The notes beneath the pieces are model-generated. The model saw only the letters and a program-made list of their open reading frames with translations, did not search any database and was not told where the DNA came from. Shown here one piece after another: positions 1 through 8,204 of a stretch of 64,000 nucleotides of DNA (position 1 is its first letter; every line of letters starts with the position of its first letter). A program made the translations under genes and the position numbers. Origin of the DNA: CANLBN01 sp050633525 (GTDB lineage Bacteria > Pseudomonadota > Gammaproteobacteria > Pseudomonadales > Cellvibrionaceae); NCBI GenBank assembly GCA_050633525.1, contig JBOEGR010000021.1, forward strand, positions 62,001 through 126,000, written 5' to 3'.

Positions 1-338
1 CATCGGGCCAAGAAGTGCGTGTTTTTTTAGAGCGCGGTAAAACCTTGCTAGTAGGCGAGTGTTTAAAAACAGAATGTGGAAAAATAATAGAAGTGCAAGG
101 CGCAGAAGAAGACGTTGTGGAAGCGCATTGCGACGACTGGGAAGTATTTAGTAAAGCCTGTTATCACTTGGGTAATCGCCACGTTAAAATTCAAGTAGGC
201 GAGCGTTGGCTGCGTATGAAGTCAGATTATGTGTTAGAAGACATGTTGCGTTTATTAGGCTTAAATGTTGAAAAAAAAGTCGCTATTTTTATCCCTGAAT
301 CAGGAGCTTATGCCGGTGGCCATCACCATCACCACTGA
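1..338 (+). CDS. ureE: Urease accessory protein UreE, 3' part
   Basis: Nickel metallochaperone that delivers Ni2+ to the UreG/UreF/UreD-urease apoprotein complex in the cytoplasm. The reading frame is open from the first bases of the window, so the true start lies upstream; a GTG at 15 is only an internal codon. Visible is the C-terminal domain ending in a Gly-Gly-His5 tail, the Ni-binding tail characteristic of many UreE proteins. The tail overlaps the start of ureF by 29 bases, and ureG follows, which gives the standard ureE-F-G order. Identity is firm from tail plus neighbours; the N-terminal domain cannot be judged. Confidence 0.9.
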   Translation, partial: SGQEVRVFLERGKTLLVGECLKTECGKIIEVQGAEEDVVEAHCDDWEVFSKACYHLGNRHVKIQVGERWLRMKSDYVLEDMLRLLGLNVEKKVAIFIPESGAYAGGHHHHH

Positions 339-1026
339 GCCAGCATTATTGCGCTTAATGCAATTAAGTAGTGCCAGTTTACCTGTTGGCGGCTACTCTT
401 TTTCGCAAGGCTTAGAATACGCAGTAGAGCTTGATTGGCTGACCAACAAAGAGCAAACAGCAGATTGGTTGCAGTTAGTCATGCACGAGTCCATAGCAAG
501 AGTCGATTTACCACTCCTAATACGCTTGATTGATGCCGTGCAAAAAAAAGAAGCAAGCCAATTTATGTATTGGAATGCCACAGTGCTCGCCTGTAGGGAA
601 ACAAAAGAATTACTGCTTACAGAAACGGCCATGGGTGCTGCGCTTGTGCGTTTATTGCGTGACATGAATATTGAAAGTGGAGCCTTGTACTTTGGTCAGC
701 CCAATACTGTACAGCAGAGTAATCAAAAAATAAGTTTTGCAGCCGCCTTTGCCGTTGCTGCAGTGAATTGGAATATTGGCCAAGAGGCTATTTTAATTGG
801 CTACCTATGGTCATGGATTGAAAACCAAGTAGCCGCAGCGACAAAACTAGTGCCCTTGGGTCAAACGGCTGCACAAAAGTTACTGCTCGAATTAAGCGAG
901 CAGAGTACAAGCGTAATAGAAAAGGCGAGTGCGATTAAAGATAATGAAATTGGCGCATCGTTACCGGGTTTGGCGATGGCAAGTGCGTGGCATGAGACGC
1001 AGTATTCTCGCTTATTCCGATCATAA
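310..1026 (+). CDS. ureF: Urease accessory protein UreF
   Basis: Cytoplasmic accessory protein that, with UreD, forms the platform on which UreG and UreE load nickel into urease; UreF also modulates the UreG GTPase. The family signature near the N-terminus, SSASLPVGGYSFSQGLE, is clear, and the length (238 residues) is usual. I chose the ATG at 310 rather than one in frame at 265, because homologues begin shortly before the LLRLMQL segment. This start overlaps the His tail codons of ureE in another frame, implying translational coupling. A palindromic repeat begins at the stop codon. Confidence 0.93.
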   Translation: MPVAITITTEPALLRLMQLSSASLPVGGYSFSQGLEYAVELDWLTNKEQTADWLQLVMHESIARVDLPLLIRLIDAVQKKEASQFMYWNATVLACRETKELLLTETAMGAALVRLLRDMNIESGALYFGQPNTVQQSNQKISFAAAFAVAAVNWNIGQEAILIGYLWSWIENQVAAATKLVPLGQTAAQKLLLELSEQSTSVIEKASAIKDNEIGASLPGLAMASAWHETQYSRLFRS

Positions 1027-1110
1027 AAAATGGGGTCAGATTAAACTTTTCTTGAGATTGGGTGGCCTAGTAATATCGTAGGAGAAAAATTTAATCTGAC
1101 CCCATTTTTT
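1025..1110. repeat. 86-bp palindromic element with 28-bp arms
   Basis: Arms at 1025-1052 and 1083-1110 are inverted copies matching at 27 of 28 positions, around a 30-bp spacer. The core of each arm is TGGGGTCAGATTAAA, flanked by A/T runs, so the RNA would form a long hairpin followed by T residues and could also act as a terminator or processing site. Short elements with a GGGGTCAG core and near-perfect arms are, from memory, common in gammaproteobacterial intergenic DNA and resemble REP-type sequences mobilised by Y1/RAYT transposases. No transposase is present here. I saw no second copy in the window by eye. Confidence 0.8.
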
Positions 1111-1148
1111 ATTTTTAATGAATTAAAAATAAAGTAAAAGGTAGAAAA

Positions 1149-1763
1149 ATGAAAAAACAAACACTAAGAATGGGAGTGGGTGGCCCAGTAGGTTCGGGTA
1201 AAACAGCGTTGTTACGCGAACTCTGTTTGGCGATGCGTGAGCAATATAATATTGCTGTGGTCACTAATGATATCTACACCAAAGAAGATGCTAACTTTTT
1301 AACGCAGCACGAAGCCTTAAGTGCCGACCGTATTATCGGTGTCGAAACAGGTGGTTGCCCGCATACGGCTATTCGTGAAGATGCCTCAATGAATTTGGCG
1401 GCAGTAGATGAATTGTGTGAACGCCATGACGACCTAGATATGGTGATGATAGAAAGTGGCGGTGATAATTTAAGTGCGACTTTTAGTCCGGAGTTGTCTG
1501 ATTTAACGCTCTATGTAATCGACGTATCTGCAGGCGATAAAATTCCCCGTAAAGGTGGCCCCGGTATTACCAAGTCCGATTTATTGGTTATCAATAAAAC
1601 TGATTTAGCGCCTATTGTCGGTGCCTCTTTAGACGTTATGGACCGAGATGCTAGAAAAATGCGTGGCGATAAACCTTTTGTGTTTTCAAACTTAAAAGCA
1701 AAAGAAGGCCTGCAAGATATTATGGATTTCATTATTCAAGCGGGGATGTTGAAAGCCGCTTGA
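1149..1763 (+). CDS. ureG: Urease accessory GTPase UreG
   Basis: SIMIBI-class GTPase that couples GTP hydrolysis to nickel insertion into urease together with UreE, UreF and UreD. The P-loop GGPVGSGKTALL lies at residues 9-20, a metal-handling CPH motif sits in ETGGCPHTAIREDA, and the guanine-specificity motif NKTDLAP is near residue 150. The 204-residue length is typical. It is separated from ureF by 122 bases that are largely filled by the palindromic element, unusual for genes normally packed head to tail. Confidence 0.96.
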   Translation: MKKQTLRMGVGGPVGSGKTALLRELCLAMREQYNIAVVTNDIYTKEDANFLTQHEALSADRIIGVETGGCPHTAIREDASMNLAAVDELCERHDDLDMVMIESGGDNLSATFSPELSDLTLYVIDVSAGDKIPRKGGPGITKSDLLVINKTDLAPIVGASLDVMDRDARKMRGDKPFVFSNLKAKEGLQDIMDFIIQAGMLKAA

Positions 1764-1820
1764 TTATTTATTTTAATCATATTTTAAAATGCAGCTAAAG
1801 CTGCTGTAGAGGAGTTTCCA

Positions 1821-1994
1821 GTGAAAATAGTAACCTTAATTCTACTTATCTTGTTAAGTACTTTGAGCATGGCTCACTCAGGCCATAGTGAGGGTAATGC
1901 AATGCTTCATGAGGCTGAGCACACCATGTGGATACTCAGTGGCGCCGCCTTATTACTTGCAGTTGCAGGCTTTTGGGTGTTGAAGAAAAGATAA
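1821..1994 (+). CDS. Small His-rich single-pass membrane protein
   Basis: A 57-residue product starting at GTG behind a good ribosome site (GAGGAG about 6 bases upstream). Residues 1-18 look like a signal peptide ending in LSMA, followed by a short His-rich stretch (AHSGHSEGNAMLHEAEH) and one transmembrane helix before a KKR end. It comes 57 bases after ureG. The AHSGH start resembles the N-terminus of HupE/UreJ nickel permeases, but the protein is far too short to be one. A role in periplasmic nickel or other metal binding is inference. I do not recognise the family. Confidence 0.6.
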   Translation: MKIVTLILLILLSTLSMAHSGHSEGNAMLHEAEHTMWILSGAALLLAVAGFWVLKKR

Positions 1995-2072
1995 TAGGGG
2001 AAACACGGTCATAAAATTATTAATTGGGTCGTTGATCTTATTAATAGATCGTTAATGCTATAGGAAGAGTTT

Positions 2073-2507
2073 ATGAGTAGTTCAATTAAAAAGGGCATAA
2101 TTAAAGTATGTGAAAATGACTCTATCGATATTGATAGTGGTAATATCGATCATCAATCTTTCAAATTAAATATTAAAAAGCGTGAGGCTATAAAATTTTA
2201 TATATTCAATTCTTTAATGTTTCCGATTGAATCAAAGAGAGTCGGAATTGAAGAGTACAAATTTGAGGGACCGAGAGTTGGGATGTACTATGATACCGTT
2301 GATCCTCGAGAGGGTACGTATATAAACCACTTCATAAATAAGCTTTCCATAAGAATCAAGTATGATAGTTTATCAGCTTCATTCTCTATTAAGGGTGAGG
2401 CGAATCTATCAGATTCTTCTTTTGATGAATATTGGTATAAGGGTGAAACTAGTGGACTATGGTATTTTGAGGCGAAATTTATTCATACGTTTAAGCAAAA
2501 ATTTTAG
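2073..2507 (+). CDS. Hypothetical protein, AT-rich
   Basis: A 144-residue protein with no signal peptide, no membrane helix and no motif I recognise. It is rich in Lys, Ile, Ser, Tyr and Phe, and its codons are more AT-biased than the urease genes before it and the two-component genes after it, which suggests a different history. A plausible ribosome site (GGAAGAG) precedes the ATG. The C-terminal half has alternating polar and aromatic residues suggestive of beta structure. It stands alone, with about 80 bases before it and 150 bases after it. Function unknown. Confidence 0.6.
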   Translation: MSSSIKKGIIKVCENDSIDIDSGNIDHQSFKLNIKKREAIKFYIFNSLMFPIESKRVGIEEYKFEGPRVGMYYDTVDPREGTYINHFINKLSIRIKYDSLSASFSIKGEANLSDSSFDEYWYKGETSGLWYFEAKFIHTFKQKF

Positions 2508-2659
2508 GAAAAGTATCCTTGTATAAGCACTGTGACTTATGCTCATAGCTTTTTTATCCTCTTGTACCAAGCTTCGATTCTCGTCTAAAAATTGGCTTAT
2601 GGCGTCACATATTTACTAAAAATTTACAATAAATAGCTAATTTCGATGTTATCCTAATC

Positions 2660-3409
2660 ATGCCCAAGTTTATTAGGACGGATACATTGAACAAAAAACC
2701 AAAAATCTTAGTAGTGGAGGACGAAGAGGCTATTCGTACCGGTTTGGTGGATGTCTTAGTCTTCCACGGCTACGAAGTCGATATTGCTGAGCGTGGTGAT
2801 ATCGGCCTCACTAAAGCCTTGAGTGGGCAGCACCAGCTACTGTTGTTGGATGTTATGTTACCCAAGGTCGACGGCTATACCATCTGTGATCGCGTTCGCG
2901 AGCAAGACAAAGACATCCCTATTATTATGCTCACTGCCAAGAGTGCCGATGATGATATTATTCATGGCCTAAAACTCGGTGCGGATGACTATGTGGCTAA
3001 ACCCTTTTCTGTGGCACAACTTATCTTGCGTATTCAAGCGGTCTTACGGCGTAGCCGTCAGCCGCATGCGGCTAGTAAGATACTTAGCTTGAGCAATGGT
3101 GCCCGCATTGATATTGAAAATTTAAGTGGTCATTATAAGGATGCCTCACTTAGTTTTACTCGCAAAGAAATGGATTTACTCACCTACCTTTTTAGCCAAC
3201 ACCAACGCCCAGTCTCTCGTGAAGAATTGCTGAATAAAGTGTGGGGCTATGATCGCCATGCCGATATTGAAACCCGTACTGTAGATATTCACATTGCTAA
3301 GCTACGCCGTAAGCTAGAAGCTGACCATAAACATCCTGAAAGTTTACTAACGGTAAGAGGCGCTGGTTATCGTTTGTTGGTGAATGAACAGCATGCGCAA
3401 GGTGCATAA
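2660..3409 (+). CDS. OmpR/PhoB-family response regulator
   Basis: Transcription factor activated by phosphorylation. The receiver domain covers residues 14-125, with the acidic pair EDEE near 20, phosphoacceptor Asp64 in LLLDVMLPKVDG, and the conserved Thr and Lys in MLTAKSADD and DDYVAKPFS. A winged-helix DNA-binding domain fills residues 150-240 (KEMDLLTYLF, RTVDIHIAKLRRKL). The stop codon overlaps the ATG of the kinase gene by one base, so they are a cognate pair. The start could also be the TTG at 2687, which would remove nine residues. Target genes cannot be inferred. Confidence 0.92.
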   Translation: MPKFIRTDTLNKKPKILVVEDEEAIRTGLVDVLVFHGYEVDIAERGDIGLTKALSGQHQLLLLDVMLPKVDGYTICDRVREQDKDIPIIMLTAKSADDDIIHGLKLGADDYVAKPFSVAQLILRIQAVLRRSRQPHAASKILSLSNGARIDIENLSGHYKDASLSFTRKEMDLLTYLFSQHQRPVSREELLNKVWGYDRHADIETRTVDIHIAKLRRKLEADHKHPESLLTVRGAGYRLLVNEQHAQGA

Positions 3410-5649
3410 TGAAACAAAATAACATTGGAGCCTTAGCGAACGACGCTAAAAAGAAAAAACAACTGCGCTATATCACGTGGTTATTTATTGCTATCGTTGC
3501 TGTTGCGTTGCTTGTGTTAGTGCAATACACCTTTTCCCAATTACAATGGGAGCAGTTTCATCAAAATCGCCTTCAGGCTGAAGCCTTATCCTTACGTTTG
3601 GATAAAAACCTGCAAGATATTATTGATGAAGAAGAGCAGCGTGCTAGCGATGATTATCGTTTTTTATCACTCGCCAATCCCGTTGGTAACATAGGCAATA
3701 ATGCCGTTTTTCAACGCTCAAGCTTATCGCAATTGCCTTTGCAGTCTAAAGTGCCCGGGATTATCGGTTACTTTCAGCTCGATGCGAATAATCAATTTAG
3801 TACACCCTTATTGCCTCAAGTGCGCACACAAGCGGCACAATACGGTTTATCAAATGAAGACTATTTGGCGCGAGTTGATATTGCTAAGCAACTTGCGGCT
3901 ATTTTATTAGATAACAAATTATCACTGAAAAACTCTACTGCCAGTGCAGAAGAAATAGCTGCGCCTTATCCCCGTACGAATAGTTCTAGTGCTCCTAGTT
4001 CTAATAACGGCGGTTCCAATAACGGTGGTTCTAATAATAATAGCTCGAATAATCGTGAACCTAATCCTCAACAAACAAACGGTGCCGTAATAGCGAAAGC
4101 AGAAGCTGAGTTAAAAAAAACGGGTTCCATTAGTTTCGAAAAACTAAAAGATAAAGCACAATTTACGCCTAGTAATAAATTAGGGCGTGTGGATGATCTG
4201 CTAGAAGGCAGTCAAAATAATGAATTCGATCAACGTTCCCGTTTGGCGCAAGAGAAAAAATCGAAACTGGTGCAATCAAAAAAACAGGCATCAGCCTCAC
4301 TTAAAAAACAAGCTCCACCTACGAGACAATTAAGAAAAGAACAGCGCATAACGAAAGAGTCTTTTGCCAGTGCTCCCTCACTGAATAGTATCCCCAGTGA
4401 AAACCTAAATGAGGCGGATAGTGTATTAGGTAGCGCATTAAATACAGAGATAGGCGAAGCGCTTAGCATTCAAATATTTGAAAGTGAGGTCGAGCCCTTT
4501 CAAGTCAATGTACTAGAAAGTGGTCATATCTTGATATTTAGGCGAGTATGGACGCAAAACCAACGTTTCATTCAAGGCATGTTGGTCGATAAAGCACGCT
4601 TTATAGAAGCCATTATCGAAAAAGACTTTATCAATAGCGCGCTCGCAGAAAACACCCGTTTAGCAATGGCTTATCAAGGCAACATTCTGGCCGCTTATGG
4701 TGAAATAGCAAAAAACACCTATGGTTACCTAGACAGCGCGCGCCAACTATCCGGCACCGTACTGTATCAAAAAAGCCTGCTTTCACCTTTCGATGATTTT
4801 AATGTAGTGCTCACCATTGGTGAATTGAGCTCTGGCGCTAGCGGACAGGTTGTTTTGATCTCGGCTTTTATTTTGTTGTTTACTGTTTTACTCGGGGCAT
4901 GGTTGTTTAATCGCTATGCTCATGCCCAGCAAAATTTAATGAATCAACAGCAAGATTTTATCTCCTCCGTCAGTCATGAATTAAAAACACCTTTAACGTC
5001 CATTCGTATGTACGGCGAAATGCTAAAAGAAGGCTGGGTAAGCGAAGCCAAAAAGAACGAATATTACCATTTTATTTTTGACGAAAGTGAGCGTCTATCC
5101 CGACTAATTAATAATGTATTGCAACTGGCTAAGCTTAATCGGGATACGCTAGAGCCTAAGCTTAAATCATGTTCGGTAGATACCTTAATTAGTATTGCCG
5201 AATCAAAGCTGTCAGGCCATGCTCTAGCAGCAGGGTTCGATTTAACGATTAATAAGCATGTTAGTGAAGAAAATAAGCAACAAGATGCCAGTGTTAATAT
5301 AGACGAAGATCTCTTTATTCAAATAATGATTAACCTAGTTGATAACGCATTAAAGTATTCCATCAATGCCGAAGTCAAAAAAATAGAATTACTATTTTCA
5401 AATAATAAAGAAGAGCTCAGTATTAGTGTCAGAGACTATGGTCCAGGTATAGAACCCGAGAAACTCAAAAAAGTATTCGACCTTTTCTATCGAAACGAAA
5501 ATGAACTTACTCGTGAGGCCAAAGGTACGGGGATTGGTTTAGCGCTAGTAGCACAATATGTTCAGTTGATGCAGGGTAGGGTACATGCTGTTAATAAACA
5601 GCATGGGCTTGAGGTGTTGGTAACCTTTCCTTATTTTATTCCTAAATAG
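3409..5649 (+). CDS. Sensor histidine kinase with long Asn/Gly-rich periplasmic linker
   Basis: Membrane sensor kinase, 746 residues, paired with the regulator it overlaps. Helix 1 is about residues 20-42 and helix 2 about 478-503, leaving a periplasmic region of roughly 430 residues. Within it, residues 190-225 are low-complexity repeats of Asn, Gly and Ser, followed by a charged Lys/Gln-rich stretch to about 330. The cytoplasmic part has HisKA with His523 in SVSHELKTPL and an ATPase domain with DNALKYS, DYGPGIEPE and GTGIGLALV motifs. No HAMP or PAS domain is obvious between helix 2 and HisKA. The ligand is unknown; the disordered linker is unusual. Confidence 0.92.
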   Translation: MKQNNIGALANDAKKKKQLRYITWLFIAIVAVALLVLVQYTFSQLQWEQFHQNRLQAEALSLRLDKNLQDIIDEEEQRASDDYRFLSLANPVGNIGNNAVFQRSSLSQLPLQSKVPGIIGYFQLDANNQFSTPLLPQVRTQAAQYGLSNEDYLARVDIAKQLAAILLDNKLSLKNSTASAEEIAAPYPRTNSSSAPSSNNGGSNNGGSNNNSSNNREPNPQQTNGAVIAKAEAELKKTGSISFEKLKDKAQFTPSNKLGRVDDLLEGSQNNEFDQRSRLAQEKKSKLVQSKKQASASLKKQAPPTRQLRKEQRITKESFASAPSLNSIPSENLNEADSVLGSALNTEIGEALSIQIFESEVEPFQVNVLESGHILIFRRVWTQNQRFIQGMLVDKARFIEAIIEKDFINSALAENTRLAMAYQGNILAAYGEIAKNTYGYLDSARQLSGTVLYQKSLLSPFDDFNVVLTIGELSSGASGQVVLISAFILLFTVLLGAWLFNRYAHAQQNLMNQQQDFISSVSHELKTPLTSIRMYGEMLKEGWVSEAKKNEYYHFIFDESERLSRLINNVLQLAKLNRDTLEPKLKSCSVDTLISIAESKLSGHALAAGFDLTINKHVSEENKQQDASVNIDEDLFIQIMINLVDNALKYSINAEVKKIELLFSNNKEELSISVRDYGPGIEPEKLKKVFDLFYRNENELTREAKGTGIGLALVAQYVQLMQGRVHAVNKQHGLEVLVTFPYFIPK

Positions 5650-5691
5650 TTAATAATTTAGTATGTATTACTATAATAGGAACAAAAATAA

Positions 5692-5874
5692 AGCTTTCCC
5701 AGTTTAACAGTCGTTATTAATAAGCGACGTGGTAATATAAAATTATATACAGAGCGTCAAAATGAGGAATGTGATATTCTTTTTATATGGTTAACCTCAA
5801 AGTCAAATGCTAATATAATGCTTGACAAGTGGAAAAATTTTCCAATTATCAAAAATAAAATTAATTTATACTAA
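5692..5874 (+). pseudogene. Possible 3' remnant of a coding sequence
   Basis: The 331 bases between the kinase and the next gene are AT-rich and hold no intact gene. Within them one frame is open for 60 codons and ends at TAA 5872. Its translation looks protein-like (for example RRGNIKLYTERQNEE, then FIWLTSKSNANIMLDKWKN), but there is no ATG, GTG or TTG start near its 5' end and no ribosome site. It may be the truncated C-terminus of a lost gene. I do not recognise the family, and chance cannot be excluded for so short a stretch. Confidence 0.25.
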
Positions 5875-5980
5875 ATTAAAAAATTTAATAAAATCAAAGA
5901 AATAATTGGTTTTTCTCGACACATACCGAAAAAGCAATGGTTTCCCACTTATCATGCTGTTATAGCAAAAAAGGAATCTC

Positions 5981-6742
5981 ATGAGATTTTTAATATTTAT
6001 AAGTTTTCTAATCATCTCCAATCATGTTACTGCTGTTACCGCAGATGGTCTCGTAAGAGAGTTCTATAAAGTATTAAAGATATGTAATGATATAGGGTTT
6101 TACAAATGCCAAGACGAACATTTTCAAGGCAGCACAAGAGGCATATTTCATCTTCCCATAGAAAAACAAAAATTAAAAATAACAGAAAATGAGTACAAAG
6201 ATTTTATTGAAAGAAACACTAAAAATAGAATTGATATTTCATTCCTAAAAAAGACTGTAAATATTGACTTTAATCTAGAAAATAATTTCGATATGGCAAG
6301 ATTTCTCCCAGGTAATATCGAAGGTTCTATTGATCCATTAAACCCCGATAATACTTTATTTAAAATAAAATTTAAAAATACACCGCCTATTGTGTTAATT
6401 AATACAAGTAATATTTATAAGTTAGGGATTTTGCCGGTACAAGAGAATGAGTATAGAAAAACGAGTGATTACAAAAAATCATATCTTTTAAGATTAAAAA
6501 ATAACATTCTTAGATTTCACATGAAAGAAGCAGAAATGCTTAATTATGACATGCGAACCTTACATGAAAAAGTTAGCGAGGCACAGGCTCCAATCCTATT
6601 TACGATCGAAAAAGGAATAGTGCCCGATTTTGTAAAAGATTATATGAGTAAAAGAACTATGAAGGACATACAGAGATTTTACATCCAATTAGACACTGAG
6701 GAGAAAATAATAAATAGAATAAAGAAAGTTCACAAGCTATAA
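5981..6742 (+). CDS. Hypothetical exported protein, AT-rich island
   Basis: A 253-residue protein with a clear signal peptide (MRFLIFISFLIISNHVTAV, cleavage likely after TAVTA). The mature part is very rich in Lys, Ile and Asn, contains two Cys (around residues 35 and 43) and has no motif I recognise. The ribosome site is AAGGAA about 6 bases before the ATG. Base composition is markedly more AT-rich than the housekeeping genes in the window, as is usual for transferred or toxin-related DNA. It lies 233 bases upstream of the Tae4-like gene in the same direction; a link to that module is possible but unproven. Confidence 0.6.
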   Translation: MRFLIFISFLIISNHVTAVTADGLVREFYKVLKICNDIGFYKCQDEHFQGSTRGIFHLPIEKQKLKITENEYKDFIERNTKNRIDISFLKKTVNIDFNLENNFDMARFLPGNIEGSIDPLNPDNTLFKIKFKNTPPIVLINTSNIYKLGILPVQENEYRKTSDYKKSYLLRLKNNILRFHMKEAEMLNYDMRTLHEKVSEAQAPILFTIEKGIVPDFVKDYMSKRTMKDIQRFYIQLDTEEKIINRIKKVHKL

Positions 6743-6975
6743 CAGCATTAAAGGGGGCGTAGTGATTTTTTATCGATCAACTATTAGTGAATAATTTACG
6801 CAATTCTGTTTTCCGGCACTTTGTCGCGATTTATTGCATTTATCTGGCCAAAAAATAAACCTTAGACCTGTTTCACATTGTTAAAGCCAGACTATAGGCT
6901 TATTAAACTATTTGGGTTTACACTGTGAACCCAGTAAATCAATAATATAACTAAGTAAAAGAAAGGATATCCGCC

Positions 6976-7494
6976 ATGGTTTTATGGGGCAAAGTAGCAA
7001 AACTCGACAAAACTAAATACCCCACTTTTACACGGCTATGGACATCATACCCATCTAACGACCCTTGCGATCGAAATCAAGTAAAGTGGCAATGTGCCGT
7101 TTATTTGAGCACTGCGCTTGTGCGTGCAGGTATTATTGGTTCTAAGGGTTTTGACAAAAAACAAGGTTACGACCCTAATCCAACTTGCCCAGGTATAGGC
7201 AGCTTCGCGGGTTTACGGTTGGCCAGAGGCTCAAAGAGTCTAGCTGATTTTTTGCATCATCGTTTGCGTGCAGTAAAACCAGTCAACGGCGGGACTAATA
7301 CAGAACAGTTATTTATGTCGAAAAAGCAAAAGGGCATTATTTTTTATAAAAATATTAAGGGTTTTACAAATCAAGGTGGTGGGCAAGGCAGTCATATTGA
7401 TTTGTGGGATGGGACTAAATTGGGTAAGGCCCGATTTAAATTAGGTGAGTATTTCAAGCAGGCTGAGAAGGTTTACTTTTGGGAGTTTAAATAA
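6976..7494 (+). CDS. Tae4-like T6SS peptidoglycan amidase effector
   Basis: Probable NlpC/P60-type amidase of the Tae4 family, which cuts the gamma-D-glutamyl-mDAP bond of peptidoglycan in competing cells after type VI delivery. Family-like signs: the Cys block WQCAVYLSTALVRAG (Cys about residue 36), a GIIFYKNI strand, and the His block GSHIDLWDG about residue 138, which matches the GHxxLWxG catalytic His of Tae4. There is no signal peptide, as expected for an effector exported by the needle. Start: ATG behind GAAAGGAT. Its stop overlaps the ATG of the next gene, which codes for a lipoprotein. No T6SS structural gene is in view. The call rests on motif recall, not a search. Confidence 0.7.
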   Translation: MVLWGKVAKLDKTKYPTFTRLWTSYPSNDPCDRNQVKWQCAVYLSTALVRAGIIGSKGFDKKQGYDPNPTCPGIGSFAGLRLARGSKSLADFLHHRLRAVKPVNGGTNTEQLFMSKKQKGIIFYKNIKGFTNQGGGQGSHIDLWDGTKLGKARFKLGEYFKQAEKVYFWEFK

Positions 7495-8006
7495 TGCGAT
7501 TCATTACACCCTTTATCTTTTTGGGCTTAATAAGCTGTGCTACAGCTGATATCAATGCACCATTGCTAATTGGTTACCCCGAAGACCCTCCGCCCAGATA
7601 TGGCGTAGCTTATGAAGCGAAATGGTTGGGGGTCGAATTGCTATTGGAAGATTGCCGTTTACTAAATCAAGCTAAAAGCGGTAAAACCACCTTGCTCTAC
7701 CATTTTAAAGGGGAGACAGAGTGCCATTTTATGAAAGGCCGTAAAAAGGATGTAAGGAAATTCACTACGTATGACGGACGTAATATTATTCCTATTGGTT
7801 TATCTACCGAGGCATCGGCAGAAAAGGACTGTACTACTAAAGGGGTTGCGATCCTAATCAAAGAGCAAGAGGTGTTCCTTTCGATAGAATATTTCCTTAG
7901 AGAAGACTGCAAGGGCTTTCATTGGCAAGAAAAACCTTTTCATGTTTTAACTATTCCAGAAAATATGTATTTATTACCAAGCGATATTGTATTAAGGGAA
8001 GAGTAG
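7494..8006 (+). CDS. Lipoprotein, candidate immunity protein for the Tae4-like amidase
   Basis: A 170-residue protein whose ATG overlaps the stop of the amidase gene. The N-terminus is a short lipoprotein signal with lipobox LISC (Cys15), so the mature protein should be tethered in the periplasm, the place where a Tae4 amidase acts. Four further Cys could pair. Known Tai4 immunity proteins are periplasmic and are encoded directly after tae4, so position, localisation and overlap support an immunity role. I see no sequence resemblance to Tai4 that I can vouch for, and it is longer than usual. Confidence 0.6.
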   Translation: MRFITPFIFLGLISCATADINAPLLIGYPEDPPPRYGVAYEAKWLGVELLLEDCRLLNQAKSGKTTLLYHFKGETECHFMKGRKKDVRKFTTYDGRNIIPIGLSTEASAEKDCTTKGVAILIKEQEVFLSIEYFLREDCKGFHWQEKPFHVLTIPENMYLLPSDIVLREE

Positions 8007-8204
8007 TAAGTAATAGGCATCATGTTATCTAAGAAATTAAAGGGGATACAGACTCTTTTATGCCGTAAGTTTTAAGTTTAATTTCTTTTTCTAATATTTA
8101 TTTTGAACCAATTCTACATTGACTCCGACTCAACTATGTAAGACCAAATAACAATCGTGTTGTTTGGAATGGGTAATTCATATTGTTTTATTGAATAGAA
8201 GATA

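Noticed and set aside
321..338. Run of His codons that looks like an artificial tag
   Set aside because: It is the natural Ni-binding tail of UreE, in frame and followed by ureF in the usual order.
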